Assembly: GCF_040939455.1 (NCBI RefSeq)
Contig: NC_134116.1
Coordinates: forward strand, 47,383,400-47,447,399
DNA: 64,000 bases
Direction: 5' to 3'
Source: Microcebus murinus
Taxonomy: Eukaryota; Chordata; Mammalia; Primates; Cheirogaleidae
The translations under genes were made by a program, and so were the position numbers. The notes below the pieces were generated by a model. The model saw only the letters and a list, made by a program, of their open reading frames with translations. It was not told where the DNA came from and searched no databases. Positions 1 through 10,860 of the stretch are shown here, in pieces. Position 1 is the stretch's first letter; each line of letters opens with the position of its first letter.

Positions 1-19
1 TATTTACTGATGAGATTTT

Positions 20-346
<327 letters not shown>

Positions 347-354
347 GAGATTTT

Positions 355-596
355 AATATTTTTTACTTAATAAATTTAAAAAATAAACCTCAAATTTTCC
401 CACTTAAGGGACACATTTTCAACATGAATGGCTCTTTCTTAGAACTTCCTTATTGATATATATGTTTATTTTTCAAATTTGTATGCTTCAAAATTGTTTT
501 TCTAAATTAGTGTACATTTATTAAAATAATTTGACATTTGCACTGTAGTTAATTTGTTTTTAATGTGTTAATTCTTTAATTGGCTTAAATGGCACT
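355..596. other. AT-rich spacer
   Basis: AT-rich single-copy-looking sequence between an Alu and an L1 3' end. I see no recognisable gene, repeat family or regulatory motif. Confidence 0.4.
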
Positions 597-1080
597 TTTA
601 AAAATTTTATTTTAATTGACAAATAATAACCATATATATTTATGGAGTACAGTGTGTACTTTTGATATGTGTTTATAATGCAGAATGATTAAATCAGGCT
701 AATTAACACATCCATCACCTCACATATTTTTGCATTTAAACCTTTAAAATCTTCTTTTTTAGTAATTTTGAAATATACAATGCATTATTGATTGCTATAG
801 TTATTATTCTGTGTTTAGATCATTAAAGCTTATTCTTCCTGTCTAATTGAAACTTTGTACCCTTTGATCAATATCTCCTTTTTTTCCTGTCAGCCCCCTT
901 CTACCAGCCTCTGGTAACCACTGTTTTATTCTCTGTAATTCTGTGAGTTCAATATTTTTAGATTCTGTATATAAATGAGATCATGTCATATTTGTCTTTC
1001 CTATTTCACTTTGTATTATATAGTCTTCCAGGTCCATCCATGTTGTCACAAATGACAAGATCTCCATTTTTTTTTCATTA
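597..1080 (-). mobile_element. L1 3' end (3' UTR and ORF2 tail), antisense
   Basis: The segment reads as the reverse complement of an old primate/mammalian L1 3' end. The left edge has the 3'-UTR pattern 'ttaattgacaaataataa' followed by 'tatttatggagtac', 'catccatcacctcacat' and 'ctggtaaccactg', then 'tgagatcatgtcat', and ends near 'ccatccatgttgtcaca'. The T-rich left edge is what remains of the A tail. Only the last 0.5 kb of the element is present, so it is 5' truncated and dead. The subfamily is not assigned. Confidence 0.85.
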
Positions 1081-2751
1081 ATGTAACTTAAGCAGAATCA
1101 TTCAGAAGATTCTGCTATAGCATTAGATTTCTTCATATGTGTCATAATAAAGTGAGCCATAGAATTTATAGATCACATTCTGAACATGTAGAAAATCAAT
1201 AGAAATGTAAAACAGAAAATATATCTTTAATTACTAAATTTATACATACATATTACATGCACACATTTATATATCTACAGGTTTGTATGTGTGATTTTAT
1301 ATACTGACTTTCTAGAGCCACTACGAAAAATGGATCAAAACAATGACACATAGCTTTGTATTTGTAGATGCATAGCATCAGATGATTAACAAGGCTGACT
1401 TTTAAGTATTTATAAATAGTTTTACTAAGTTAGTTGAATTGCTCTATGATGGCATTTTGTAAACATTATTTTGATACATTCTTTTGTTTCACTTATAAGA
1501 CCTATCTTGATGCTGCAGGGTGAGGATAAAGAAAGTGGTCTAGATAAAAAGTAGTCTAGATAAAAAGTAGTCATCAGACTGATTGTTGTGTTAGACTAGT
1601 TAACTTATCACAAGTAGTATGTGACCTGATCGCCGCTCAAAGGCATGTGAAGTTCTTTCAAAATATTATAATGCCAAAAGAGAATGGGTATGTGTTATAA
1701 TAACGGAAAAGAGAATTTTAGAGCAGTGCTTTGAACAACAAGTAGAATTTGGCTGCATTTAAAACAGGTGAGAGAGACACAATCTACACAAATATGGCAA
1801 TATAATAATATAGATTGGAGTTTATCGTATGCTGTGAGTATATCTGGTTTAGGAATTTTACAACCACAATTAAGATGTTTAAATGTAATGTAAACATTGC
1901 TCACATTTGGCATTATTTCTTTCACTAAGAGTGAAAGAGTTTCATAAAAAATAAAGCAGCCATCACAACACCTTATATTAATAAATTATTATTACATTTT
2001 TTGAAAGTGATGATACTGAACAACACACAGGTTAATTAACTTTAGAAAATGAAGAATTAACGAGAGCAGTGGATCCAGCTTTATTTAAAGTTAGCAAGGC
2101 AAATTGACAACATATCCACAGAAGTAATTTACACACTCCATTTATTTAGCCTAGTTGGTGTTAATTCTACAAGAGTTATGATCAGTACACCTTAGAGAAG
2201 TAACCTAGTTTCTCCTTGCTCTAAGGTCAAAAAGGTGACCCATTATTAAAAATGGCTCTCCACAGAGTTCAACAACTTATTGCCCAAAATAATCTGATCC
2301 CTGCTTCCCAGTACCATTTATTGAGAAACAAGAAAAATTACTTATTTGGGAAAGGCAAATCGAGATATGCTCTATGGACAATTTATTGTATTAATTTGAG
2401 TTAGTCATGTGAAGTATAGGGCCATGAGGCTTGGGCCCAAAAGAAATGTACTTCCTGTTAGATGTATAATTATTTAATCAAATGTATTTTGGCAAATGAT
2501 ACCAGATACCTCTCTGCATTACCTATCTCCTCCACAGGTAGAGAATTTTGTCATTTCTGGAGCATTAGTTTTTTCCCAGGTATAGGGCAGTATTCCTTTC
2601 TAATATTGGTCCAATTATCAGCATAATAATTACATAGGTTGTCAACTGGCATTCAGATGCAGATACACACCAGATCAACTTAATGATGATATTTTATAAC
2701 AAACCCTGAAATCTATTCTTTTATAGCATTTTTCATTTTCTAGATTCAAAT
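1081..2751. other. Unclassified AT-rich sequence
   Basis: About 1.7 kb with no repeat I can name. One small tandem duplication is visible: the 16-base unit 'gtctagataaaaagta' occurs twice in a row at 1538-1569. The short reading frame on the minus strand at 1695-1925 has no recognisable domain and is treated as chance. Confidence 0.4.
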
Positions 2752-4204
2752 ATTTTCTTTTTTTAATTTTTAATTTTTGTAGGTTCATGATAGTTGTATA
2801 CCTTTATAGGGTACATGTGATGTTTTGATACAGTCATGCAATGTGAATTACTCAAATCAGGGTAATTGGGGTATCTAGCACATCAGGCATATACCATTTA
2901 TTTACAATAGGAACATTCCAATTCCAATCTTTTAGTTAATTAAAATTATGCCTTAACTTATTGTTGACTGTTGTTTATACCCACTTTGTTGTGCTATCAA
3001 ATATTGTTCATTCTATCTAATTACCTAACTATATTTTGTCCCCACTAACCATCTCTACTTTATCTCCTACTCCCCATTCTCCTTCCAAACCTCTGGTAAT
3101 AACCATCATTCTATTGTATGTCTGCATGAGATCAATTGTCTTTAATATTTAGCTCCCACATATGAGTGAGATTTGTCTTTCTGTGTTTGGCTTGTCTTAC
3201 TTAACATAATGTGCACCAGTTCCACCATGTCGTTTCAAATGGCAGGATTTCATTCTTTTTTATGGTTATACAATATTCCATTGTGTATCTATACCACTGT
3301 TTCTTTATCCATTCATCTACTGATGGGCATTTAGGTTGATTCCAAACCTTGGCTGTTGTGAATAGTGCTGCAATAAACATGGAAGTGCAGATATCTTTTC
3401 GATGTAATGAATTCGCTCCTTTGGATATATATTCGGCAGTGGGATTGCTGAGTCATATGGTAGTTTTATTTATTTATTTTTTTAGGAACTTCCTGTTAGA
3501 ACTTTCACAATGTGCTCTATATTAGTGGCACTAATTTACATGCCCACCAAAAGTGTTCGAGGGTTCCCCTTTCTCCACATCCTTGCCAGCATTTGTTATT
3601 GTCTGTCTTTTTGATAAGGCCATTTTAACTGGGGTAAGACTAAATATATCTTACTGTAGTTTCAATTTGCATTTCTCTGATGACTAATGATGTTGAGCAT
3701 TTTTTCATATGCCTATTCACCATTTGTATGAATCTTTTGAGAAATATCTATTTGGTTCTTTTGTGCATTTTTTCATCAAACTATTTTATTTTTTTCTGTT
3801 GAGTTGTCAGATCTCCTTATATATTCTAGTTATGAATCCCTTGTCAGTTGGGTAGTTTGCAAATATTTCCCCCATTCTGTGGATTACCTTTTATCTTTAT
3901 CTTTGTTGATTGTTTTCTTTGCTGTGCAGAAGTTTTTTAGCTTGATGTGATCTCATTTGTCCAAATTTTGTTTTGTTTTAGTTGTCTGTGCTTTGGAGGT
4001 ATTACTGAAGAGGTCTTTGCCCAGACTAATGTCCTGAAGTGTTTACCCAATGTTTTCTTTCACTAATTTCATAGTTTCAGGTCTAAAATTTAAGTCTTTA
4101 ATCTATTTTGGTTTGGTTTTTGCATATAGCAAGAGATAGGAGTCTGGTTTCATTCTTATCCATATGGATATCCAGTTTTTCCAACACCATTTATTGAATT
4201 TTTT
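2752..4204 (-). mobile_element. L1 antisense, 3' UTR plus ORF2 C-terminal part
   Basis: Read right to left this is the L1 ORF2 C-terminal region followed by the 3' UTR. Diagnostic stretches include 'gtgctgcaataaacatgg' (3367-3384), 'ttctccacatccttgcc', 'atttgcatttctctgatg', 'gctgtgcagaagtttttt' and 'ccaacaccatttattgaa' near the right edge. The T-rich left edge marks the old A tail. At about 4204 the match jumps past the reverse-transcriptase core to the region just downstream of the endonuclease, so this part and the next entry together look like one internally deleted L1. The reading frame is destroyed throughout. Confidence 0.9.
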
Positions 4205-6590
4205 AAATCTTTTCATAAACCAACTTTTTGTTTTGTTAGACTTTTGTAATTTTTTTTGTTTTAATTTCATTTATTTCTCTTCTGATTTTTATTATTTATT
4301 TTCTTCTAAATTTGAATTTGGTTTTCTCTTTTTTCTCTATTTCTTTGAGATGTGTTGTTAAGTTGGTTACTTGAAGCTTTGTTATTTTTTGATGTAGGCA
4401 CTTATTGCTATAAACTATCCCATATGCTTTGATATGTTGTGTTTATAATTTCATTAGCTGAGGAGAATAAAGTGTCAATGTGTCTTCTGCTGCTGTTGGA
4501 GAAAATATTCTGTAAATATCTATTAGGTCCATTTGGTCTGTTGTGCAGATTAAGTCCAATATTTTGTTGATGATTTTATGCCTACATAATTTATCCAATG
4601 CTAAAAGAGGAGTGCTGAGGTCTCCAATAATTATTGTATTGTGATCTATCTCTCTCTTTAGCTGTGATAATATTTGCCTTATATATCTGTGTTCTTTAGT
4701 GTTGGGTGCATATATATTTAGGATGTTATAGACTCTTGCTGAATTGATCCCTTTATCATTATATAATAACCTTATTTTACTCTTTTTACAGTTTTTATCT
4801 TGAAATCTATTTTATCTGATAAAAGTATAGCTACTCTTGCTCTTTTTTTTTTTTTTTTTTGGTTTCCATTTGCATGGAATACCTTCTTCAGCTCTTTATT
4901 TTAAGTCTATATGTGTCCTTGTAAGTGAAATGGGTTTCTTGTAGAGAACATATAGTTAGGTCTTGTTTTTTAAATCCATTCAGACATTCTATGTCCTTTG
5001 ACTGGAGAACTTAGTCCATTCATGGTCAATGTTATATTACTGATAAGTAAAGACTTACTCCTGGAATGCTGCTATTTGTTTTCTGATCGTTTTATGGTTT
5101 TCTCCTTCTTTTTCACTTCCTTCCTATCTTACTTTGTTAAAATGATTTTTTCTAATAGTGTGATTTAATGTCTTGCCTTTTATTTTTTGAATACCTGTTA
5201 TAGGTTTTTAAATTTGAGGTTACTATGAGGTTTTCGGAAGACATTTTATAACTGATTATTTTAAACATATGACTACTCTGCTTACAATCAAACAAACAAG
5301 CAGGGAGGAATTTAGCAGAAATTCAACACTTTAATTCCGTGTCTCTCTGCTTTTTAACCCTTTGTTGTTTCCATCCATATCTTTTTATACTATTTATCAC
5401 ACAAAAAGTTATTGGAGTTATTTTTGATAGATTCATCTTTTATTCTTCCCACTCAATATATAAGTGGTTTATTCACCATAATTATAGTCATAAACTATTA
5501 TGTATTTGTGTACTTACCGTTACCAGTGACCTGTATACCTTCAGATGATTTGTTACTGTTCATTAGCATCCTTTTATTTCAGATTGAAAAACTCAGTTTA
5601 GCATTTAGTGTGGAACTGGTATGGTGTTGATGAAGTCCTTCAGTTTTTTTAATCTGGGAAAATTCCTTATTTCTCCTTCAAACATATGTATATATGTGTG
5701 TGTGTATATATATATGTACATATATATATATATTGCAGAATATAATCGTCTAGGATTAAGGTCTTCTTCCTTCAGAACTTTAAATGTGTCATACCAGTCT
5801 CCTAGTCTGTAAGGTTTCCACCGAGAAGTATGCTGCCAAATATATTAAAGCTCATTTATCCCGTGGCCTTTGATAACATAATTTTTAAATGCCTTGAGGT
5901 AGTCTTGTTTGGGTTAACTCTACTTGATGTTCTATGACCTTTTATCTTAACCTGAATATTGATATCATTCTCTAGGTTTGGAGAGATCTCTGTTATTATT
6001 TGATTGAATAAAATTTCTACCCCAATGTCTCTACCTTCTCTTTAAGGCTAATAACTTTTAGATTTGTCCTTTTGAGACTATTTTCTAGATCTTGTAGGTA
6101 TGCAGCATTCTTTTTCTTTTCATTTCTTCTGACTACATTTTCAAATAGCCTGTCTTCAAGCTCACTTTGTTAATTTTTTCTTCTACTTGGTCAGTTCTGT
6201 TAAGAGACTCTGTGTCTTCCTCAATTTGTCAATTAAATTCTTCGGCAATAGAATTTCTGCTTGATTTTTAAAAATTATTTCAATCTCTTTGTTAAATTTC
6301 TCTTATAGGTTTCTGAATTCCTTCTCTTTATTGTCTTGAAGTTCATTGTGATTCTTCAGTACAGCTATTTTAAATTCTTAGTCTGAAAGGTGACATAGCT
6401 GCATCATTCCAGAATTGGTCACTGGCATCTTCTTTGGTTCATTTTATGAGGTCAAGTTTTCCTGGATGTTCTTGATGCTTGTGGATGTTCATCAATGTCT
6501 TGGCATTGAAAAGTTTCATATTCATTTTAATATTCACAGTCTGATTTTATTTGAATCTGTCTTTCTTGAGAAAGCTTTCCAGGTTTTCAA
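4205..6590 (-). mobile_element. L1M-like antisense, endonuclease part of ORF2 and ORF1 region
   Basis: This continues the same antisense L1. 4205-4480 resembles the ORF2 stretch between endonuclease and reverse transcriptase ('gcacttattgctataaac'). About 4480-5040 is the endonuclease region, with 'ctattaggtccatttggtct', 'ttgggtgcatatatattta' and 'ggtttccatttgcatgga'. Beyond 5040 lie the inter-ORF and ORF1 regions of an old mammalian L1 (for example 'ctgtaaggtttccaccgaga' and 'tctttgttaaatttctc'). A TG/TA microsatellite sits inside at 5683-5734. Both ORFs are heavily interrupted; the forward reading frames in this span are antisense shadows. Confidence 0.8.
5683..5734. repeat. TG/TA microsatellite
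   Basis: Alternating purine-pyrimidine run made of tatg, tgtg and tata units, embedded in antisense L1 sequence. Such runs commonly vary in length between individuals. Confidence 0.85.
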
Positions 6591-7660
6591 AGGGAATTGA
6601 GTATTGTGAACTAAGTCTTTGGTCACTGCAGCCATATCAGTACTAGAGATGCCCAGGCCCAGTAATGCTGTGTGTGACTCTTGTAGACTCCTGGTGGTAC
6701 TGCCTTGGTGGAATTGGGTAAGATATGGGAGAATTCCCTGGACTATCAGGCAAAGTCTCTCACTCTCTCCCTTCATTTACTGTGCTGGGCTGCTGGATGT
6801 AGGAGAGGAGTCATGTGGGCACTCCCTTATGGTCACTGCAGCTGGACTGTGTGAGGTCTTACCTGAAGCCAACCTAGTCTCACCCAAACCCATGATGACT
6901 GCTCTTGGCTTCCCTTGATATTTATTCAAAACTCAAGAGTTATTTAGTCAACAGGTGGTGAATCCTGTCAGGACTAGGTCCTTTCCTTCAGGGTATCATG
7001 TTTCCTTCTGGCCCAGGAGGTGTCTAGAAATGCCAGCAAGGAACTAAGGCCTGGACTTAGGAGCTTCAGGAGTCTACTTGGTACTTCATTTCACTGTGGT
7101 TGGGCTGGTACCCAACTTGCAAAACCAACTCCTCTGAATGCTTTCTTTCCTTTTCCCAAATGGAATAAAACTCTCCCTGAGCTATACTTCCAGGAGTTAG
7201 GAAAAGGGTTGCACAGACAGGGGCTTGATCACCACAGCAGTTATCTCACTGGGTCATATGAACCCCACATCCACTGGCTCCAAGACAACATAGCTACAAC
7301 AGTTGTCTAAGGACTGCAGTCTTTTTGGCCTGACTACCTTATGAATTTAGTTTACATCCCAGGCTGCTTTTTCTCAACTGTTGGTGGGGCTAGCTATAAC
7401 TCAGGTTGTAGGGCAGATAATTTCCCTCTGGCTGGGCCAGCCTAAATGCTTCCTCTCTGGGCACTGGCAGAATTCTGCCTGTGCTGTGTTCCCCTTTGCC
7501 AGAGCAGCCCTGAGTTTCAATGCAAAGTCCCACAGTCACCTCATTCTCCTTCTCTTGGGCACATAGATTCTCTCCATTAGGTGTGCAGGCACACCACTGC
7601 CTGGGAGTGTTGTATAGGCAATGTAACATTGCTTTTTCTGCCCTCTTCATTTCTTCCTTT
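6591..7660 (-). mobile_element. Probable 5' UTR of the antisense L1
   Basis: Base composition rises clearly here relative to the surrounding AT-rich DNA, as expected for the 5' UTR of an L1 read on the minus strand. The segment follows directly on the ORF1-like part and contains GC-rich stretches around 6650-6850, 7010-7110 and 7420-7520. The forward frames at 6619-6918 and 7020-7310 and the minus frame at 7390-7650 are by-products of this composition; none shows a domain. If correct, this L1 once spanned from 5' UTR to A tail with its reverse-transcriptase core missing. The right boundary is approximate and the exact 5' UTR type is not assigned. Confidence 0.6.
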
Positions 7661-8534
7661 CATAATATAATGTAAGAATCACCTGATTTTTGGTTCTTTT
7701 GAAGGTGCTTGCTTGCATGGATATTTGTTAAATTTGATGTGCTTGAAGAGGGATGCTAACTTGAAGTTTGTATTTGGCCATCTTTCCTCACCCTGTGTAG
7801 ATATTTACATTTTTAATTAATACCTCAGGTGATTTTTAAGAACATTGTAAGCATCCTCTGAGGAATCATTATAACCTGAGATAGGATATACTCAAGATTC
7901 TTGCAATATATTTATGGAATTTTCAGGGGAACAAAATTATCTCCAATTTGCCTCGTTTCTAGAGTTTCTAACATGGAATTTTATGTACTCCTAAAATCTC
8001 CTTTAAACGCCATGTTCTGTTAAATGAAATGACTGTTCTCAGTTTAGAATCTGATTTTAATTCCCAAACTGCTACCTAGTAGCTATTACCTCCTGCTTGA
8101 GGACAAATAGTGGTATCCAATGGAAATAATGTCTCTAGATTCCCGCCCTTTGTCTTACCCACTTTTTCAGAAATCCTAACATTTGTCTACCCTGCCCTAA
8201 TAACAAGCACATATTTACTCTGATAGACTGAAGCATATTTGTTCATGGGAGCAGCAGGTCAGCTCTCTCAGGACTTGTGCTAATGGGTCAATTTATAAAA
8301 TAGAATCTCATTCACTATGCTAGTGAGTTCAATATGCAGACCTTTACTGTGCTCTGAAGATTTATAAAGTGAAATTTATTAAACATCACCTCTATGCTGG
8401 GACTACAGACATGAAGAGATAAAATTTCTAATTCAGCTCATGGGCCTTAGTAATCTAATTTAGCCAAAAGAAAGAAAATATGAAACGAAATACCTATAAA
8501 ACACCCTAGAAAAATATATACTAAATTAACATCA
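7661..8534. other. Mostly unclassified, with possible L2 relic
   Basis: No gene is visible. Around 8365-8455, 'aaacatcacctctatgctgg' followed by 'gactacagacatgaagagat' resembles the reverse complement of an L2 3' end, in strongly decayed form. The rest is not recognised. Confidence 0.35.
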
Positions 8535-9905
8535 ATTGACTGGTTATGTGTATTTCTGGTTTCTCTGTTCTATTCCATTGGCCTATGTGTTCATCCATCT
8601 AACAATACCATACAGTCTTGATTGCTACAAGTATGTAATAAATCTTAAAACTGAGTTGATTTATATTCCACTGTATTCTTGTTTAAAATTATTTTATATA
8701 TTTCAGTTTCCTTGCCTTTTGATATAAATATTAGAATAATCTTGTTTATATTTACAAAAATATGTTGGGGTTTTGATAGGAATTGCATCAAAGCTGCATA
8801 TGAATTTGAGGATAATTGACATTTTCAATTTCCTGAACCTGGTATGTCTTTCCATTTATTAAGGCCTTTTTTAAAAAATGTGTTTGATCAGCATTTTGTA
8901 GTTTTAAACACACAACTCCTATACATGATTTGTTAGATTTACACCTAGTATACATTGTATTTTATGGTTACTGTAAATAATATTGCATAATTTAAAAAAT
9001 TTTAATGTCTGGGTATTCATAGCAGTATGTAAAAGTACAATTGATTTCTTTAGTATATATCTTGTGTTCTATCATCTTTATGAATTCAGTAGTTAGTTAT
9101 AGTAGTTTTCTTGGAGATTCCTTGTGATATTTTTTAGGTAAGCAATCATGTCATCTGATGATAGAGACAATGTTATATCTTTATTTCTGTTTTTAATGCC
9201 TTTGATAACTCTTTCAGGCTTACTGCACTAACTAGAAGCATTAGCATTATATATCTATTAAGAATGATGAAAGCAGACATTTCCTAATTCGTAATCTTAA
9301 ATAACATTAAATATTTAACATTTAGTGTAACATTAACTGCTGATTTTTTTGTTGAGTATCTTTATTAAGTTGACAAAGATCTCCTTTATTTCTAGCTTTT
9401 CTGAAAATTTTTATCATGAGTCTTAGATTTGGCCACCATAACAAAACAGCATAGACTGGATGATTTAATCAACAGAAATTTAGCTTTTCACAGTTAAACA
9501 CCAGACTACGTCCCACCCTCGGGTTGAGTTTGGGCTCACATGGCTGCAGCCCCTCCCTGGCTGGGGAGGAACAGAGAAATCAGGCTTTCCAGCACACATC
9601 TGGGCCCACCATTTTGCAGCTGGCTACTTTGGAAATTAAGCCTTAAGCAAACTGTACTCCTCACAGTTTCCTGCCTGCACAGCCTGCCTGAGAAGGACAT
9701 CATTTTTTTGCACTTTTGTTCATCAGAGATATTGGTCTAATATTTTCTTTTTTGTTGTATACTTTTCCTGGCTTTCGTGTTAGGGCAATACTGGCTTTGT
9801 AGAATAAATTAGGGAGGATTCACTCCTTCTCAATCTTTTGGAATAGCTTTAGTATAATTGGTACCAATTCTTTTCTGCATATGCTGTGGAATTCACCTGT
9901 CAATC
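8535..9905 (-). mobile_element. L1 ORF2 fragment, inverted 5' part of an L1
   Basis: Antisense ORF2 sequence, starting with 'tgttctattccattggccta' and ending near 'gtggaattcacctgtcaatc'. It is interrupted at about 9420-9705 by a GC-richer segment. It abuts sense L1 sequence at about 9905. The order fits a single insertion with 5' inversion (twin priming): the inverted piece lies upstream of the sense 3' piece, and within it the more 3' part of the template is on the left. The alternative is two independent L1 insertions in opposite orientation. Confidence 0.8.
9420..9705. repeat. GC-richer segment inside L1, unassigned repeat
   Basis: The segment starts with 'ggccaccataacaaaacagc' and 'catagactggatgatttaat', which matches the opening of a common mammalian dispersed repeat that I remember but cannot name safely. 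It then continues with GC-rich sequence such as 'gcagcccctccctggctggg'. The antisense L1 resumes at 'ttcatcagagatattggtct'. It is therefore probably a later insertion or a replacement within the L1. The 66-codon frame at 9540-9740 has no domain. Confidence 0.4.
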
Positions 9906-10860
9906 CAGAATCTACAAGAAAGTCAAACAAATCATTAAGAAAAGAACAAATAACCCCGTTGAAAAGTGGGCATAAGATATGAACAGAGTTTTTCAAAAAA
10001 ATATATACAAATGGCAAACAAGCAAATAAAAAAATGCTCAATTTCACTAATTATCAGGAAAATGCAAATTAAAACCAAAATGAGATATTGTTTTACTCCA
10101 GTTATAACTGCCATTATTAAAAAGTAAAAAGAAAAAAAGATAGATATTAGCTCAGATACAGTGAAAAGGAAATACTTACATATTCTTGGTGGAAATGTAA
10201 ATTAGTACAACCTCTGAGGGATCAGTATGAAGATTCTCAAAGAACTAAAAGTCAATCTACCATTCATTTCTGAATTTCCACTACTGAATATTTCCACAGA
10301 GGAAAAAAAAAATCATTAGATCAGAAAGATACCTGCACTCATGTGCTTATTGCAGCAGAATTCACAATCACAAAGGTATGGAATCAATCCAATTGCCCAT
10401 CAACTAATGAGTAAATTAAGATAATGTGATATATATATATATACATATATATATGTATGTATATATATATATATGTATATATATATATCATGGAGTACTC
10501 AGCCATAAAAAGAAATGAAATAATGTCTTGCAGCAACTTGGATGGGACTTGAGGCTATTTATCTTAAGTAAATCAGGAACAGAAAAATAAATGCCACATG
10601 TTCTTGCTTATAAGTAGGAGCTAAACTATGGATACATAAGGACACACATAGTGGTATAATGGACATTGGAAACTCAGAAGGGGAGAGAGAGGTAGAGAAT
10701 AAGGGGTGAAAAATTACCTGTAGATTACAATGTACACTACTCAAGTGGTAGTGGTAGGTAGAGCAAAAGTCCACACTCTACCACTGTATAATGTATGCAT
10801 ATAATAAAATTCAATTTGTATGCTCTAGATGTATTAAAGTTTTAAAACTAAAAAAAAAAT
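9906..10860 (+). mobile_element. L1 3' end (ORF2 C-terminus, 3' UTR, A tail)
   Basis: Sense L1 sequence begins near 'gaaaagtgggcataagatat' and runs through 'aatgcaaattaaaaccaaaa', 'ttcacaatcacaaaggtatg', 'gagtactcagccataaaaag', 'acttggatgggacttgaggc' and the 3' UTR 'aagtaggagctaaactatgg', ending in an A run at 10851-10859. A TA microsatellite interrupts it at 10429-10488. This is the 3' part of the element whose inverted portion lies at 8535-9905. Confidence 0.9.
10429..10488. repeat. TA microsatellite within L1
   Basis: Run of TA dinucleotides with occasional tatg or tatac units, at the place in L1 where 'atgtggtatatatacac' normally stands. It is an expansion of a native L1 motif. Confidence 0.9.

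Noticed and set aside
6619..7310. Forward frames of 96-99 codons in a GC-rich block
   Set aside because: Antisense to the probable L1 5' UTR; no domain or conserved motif.
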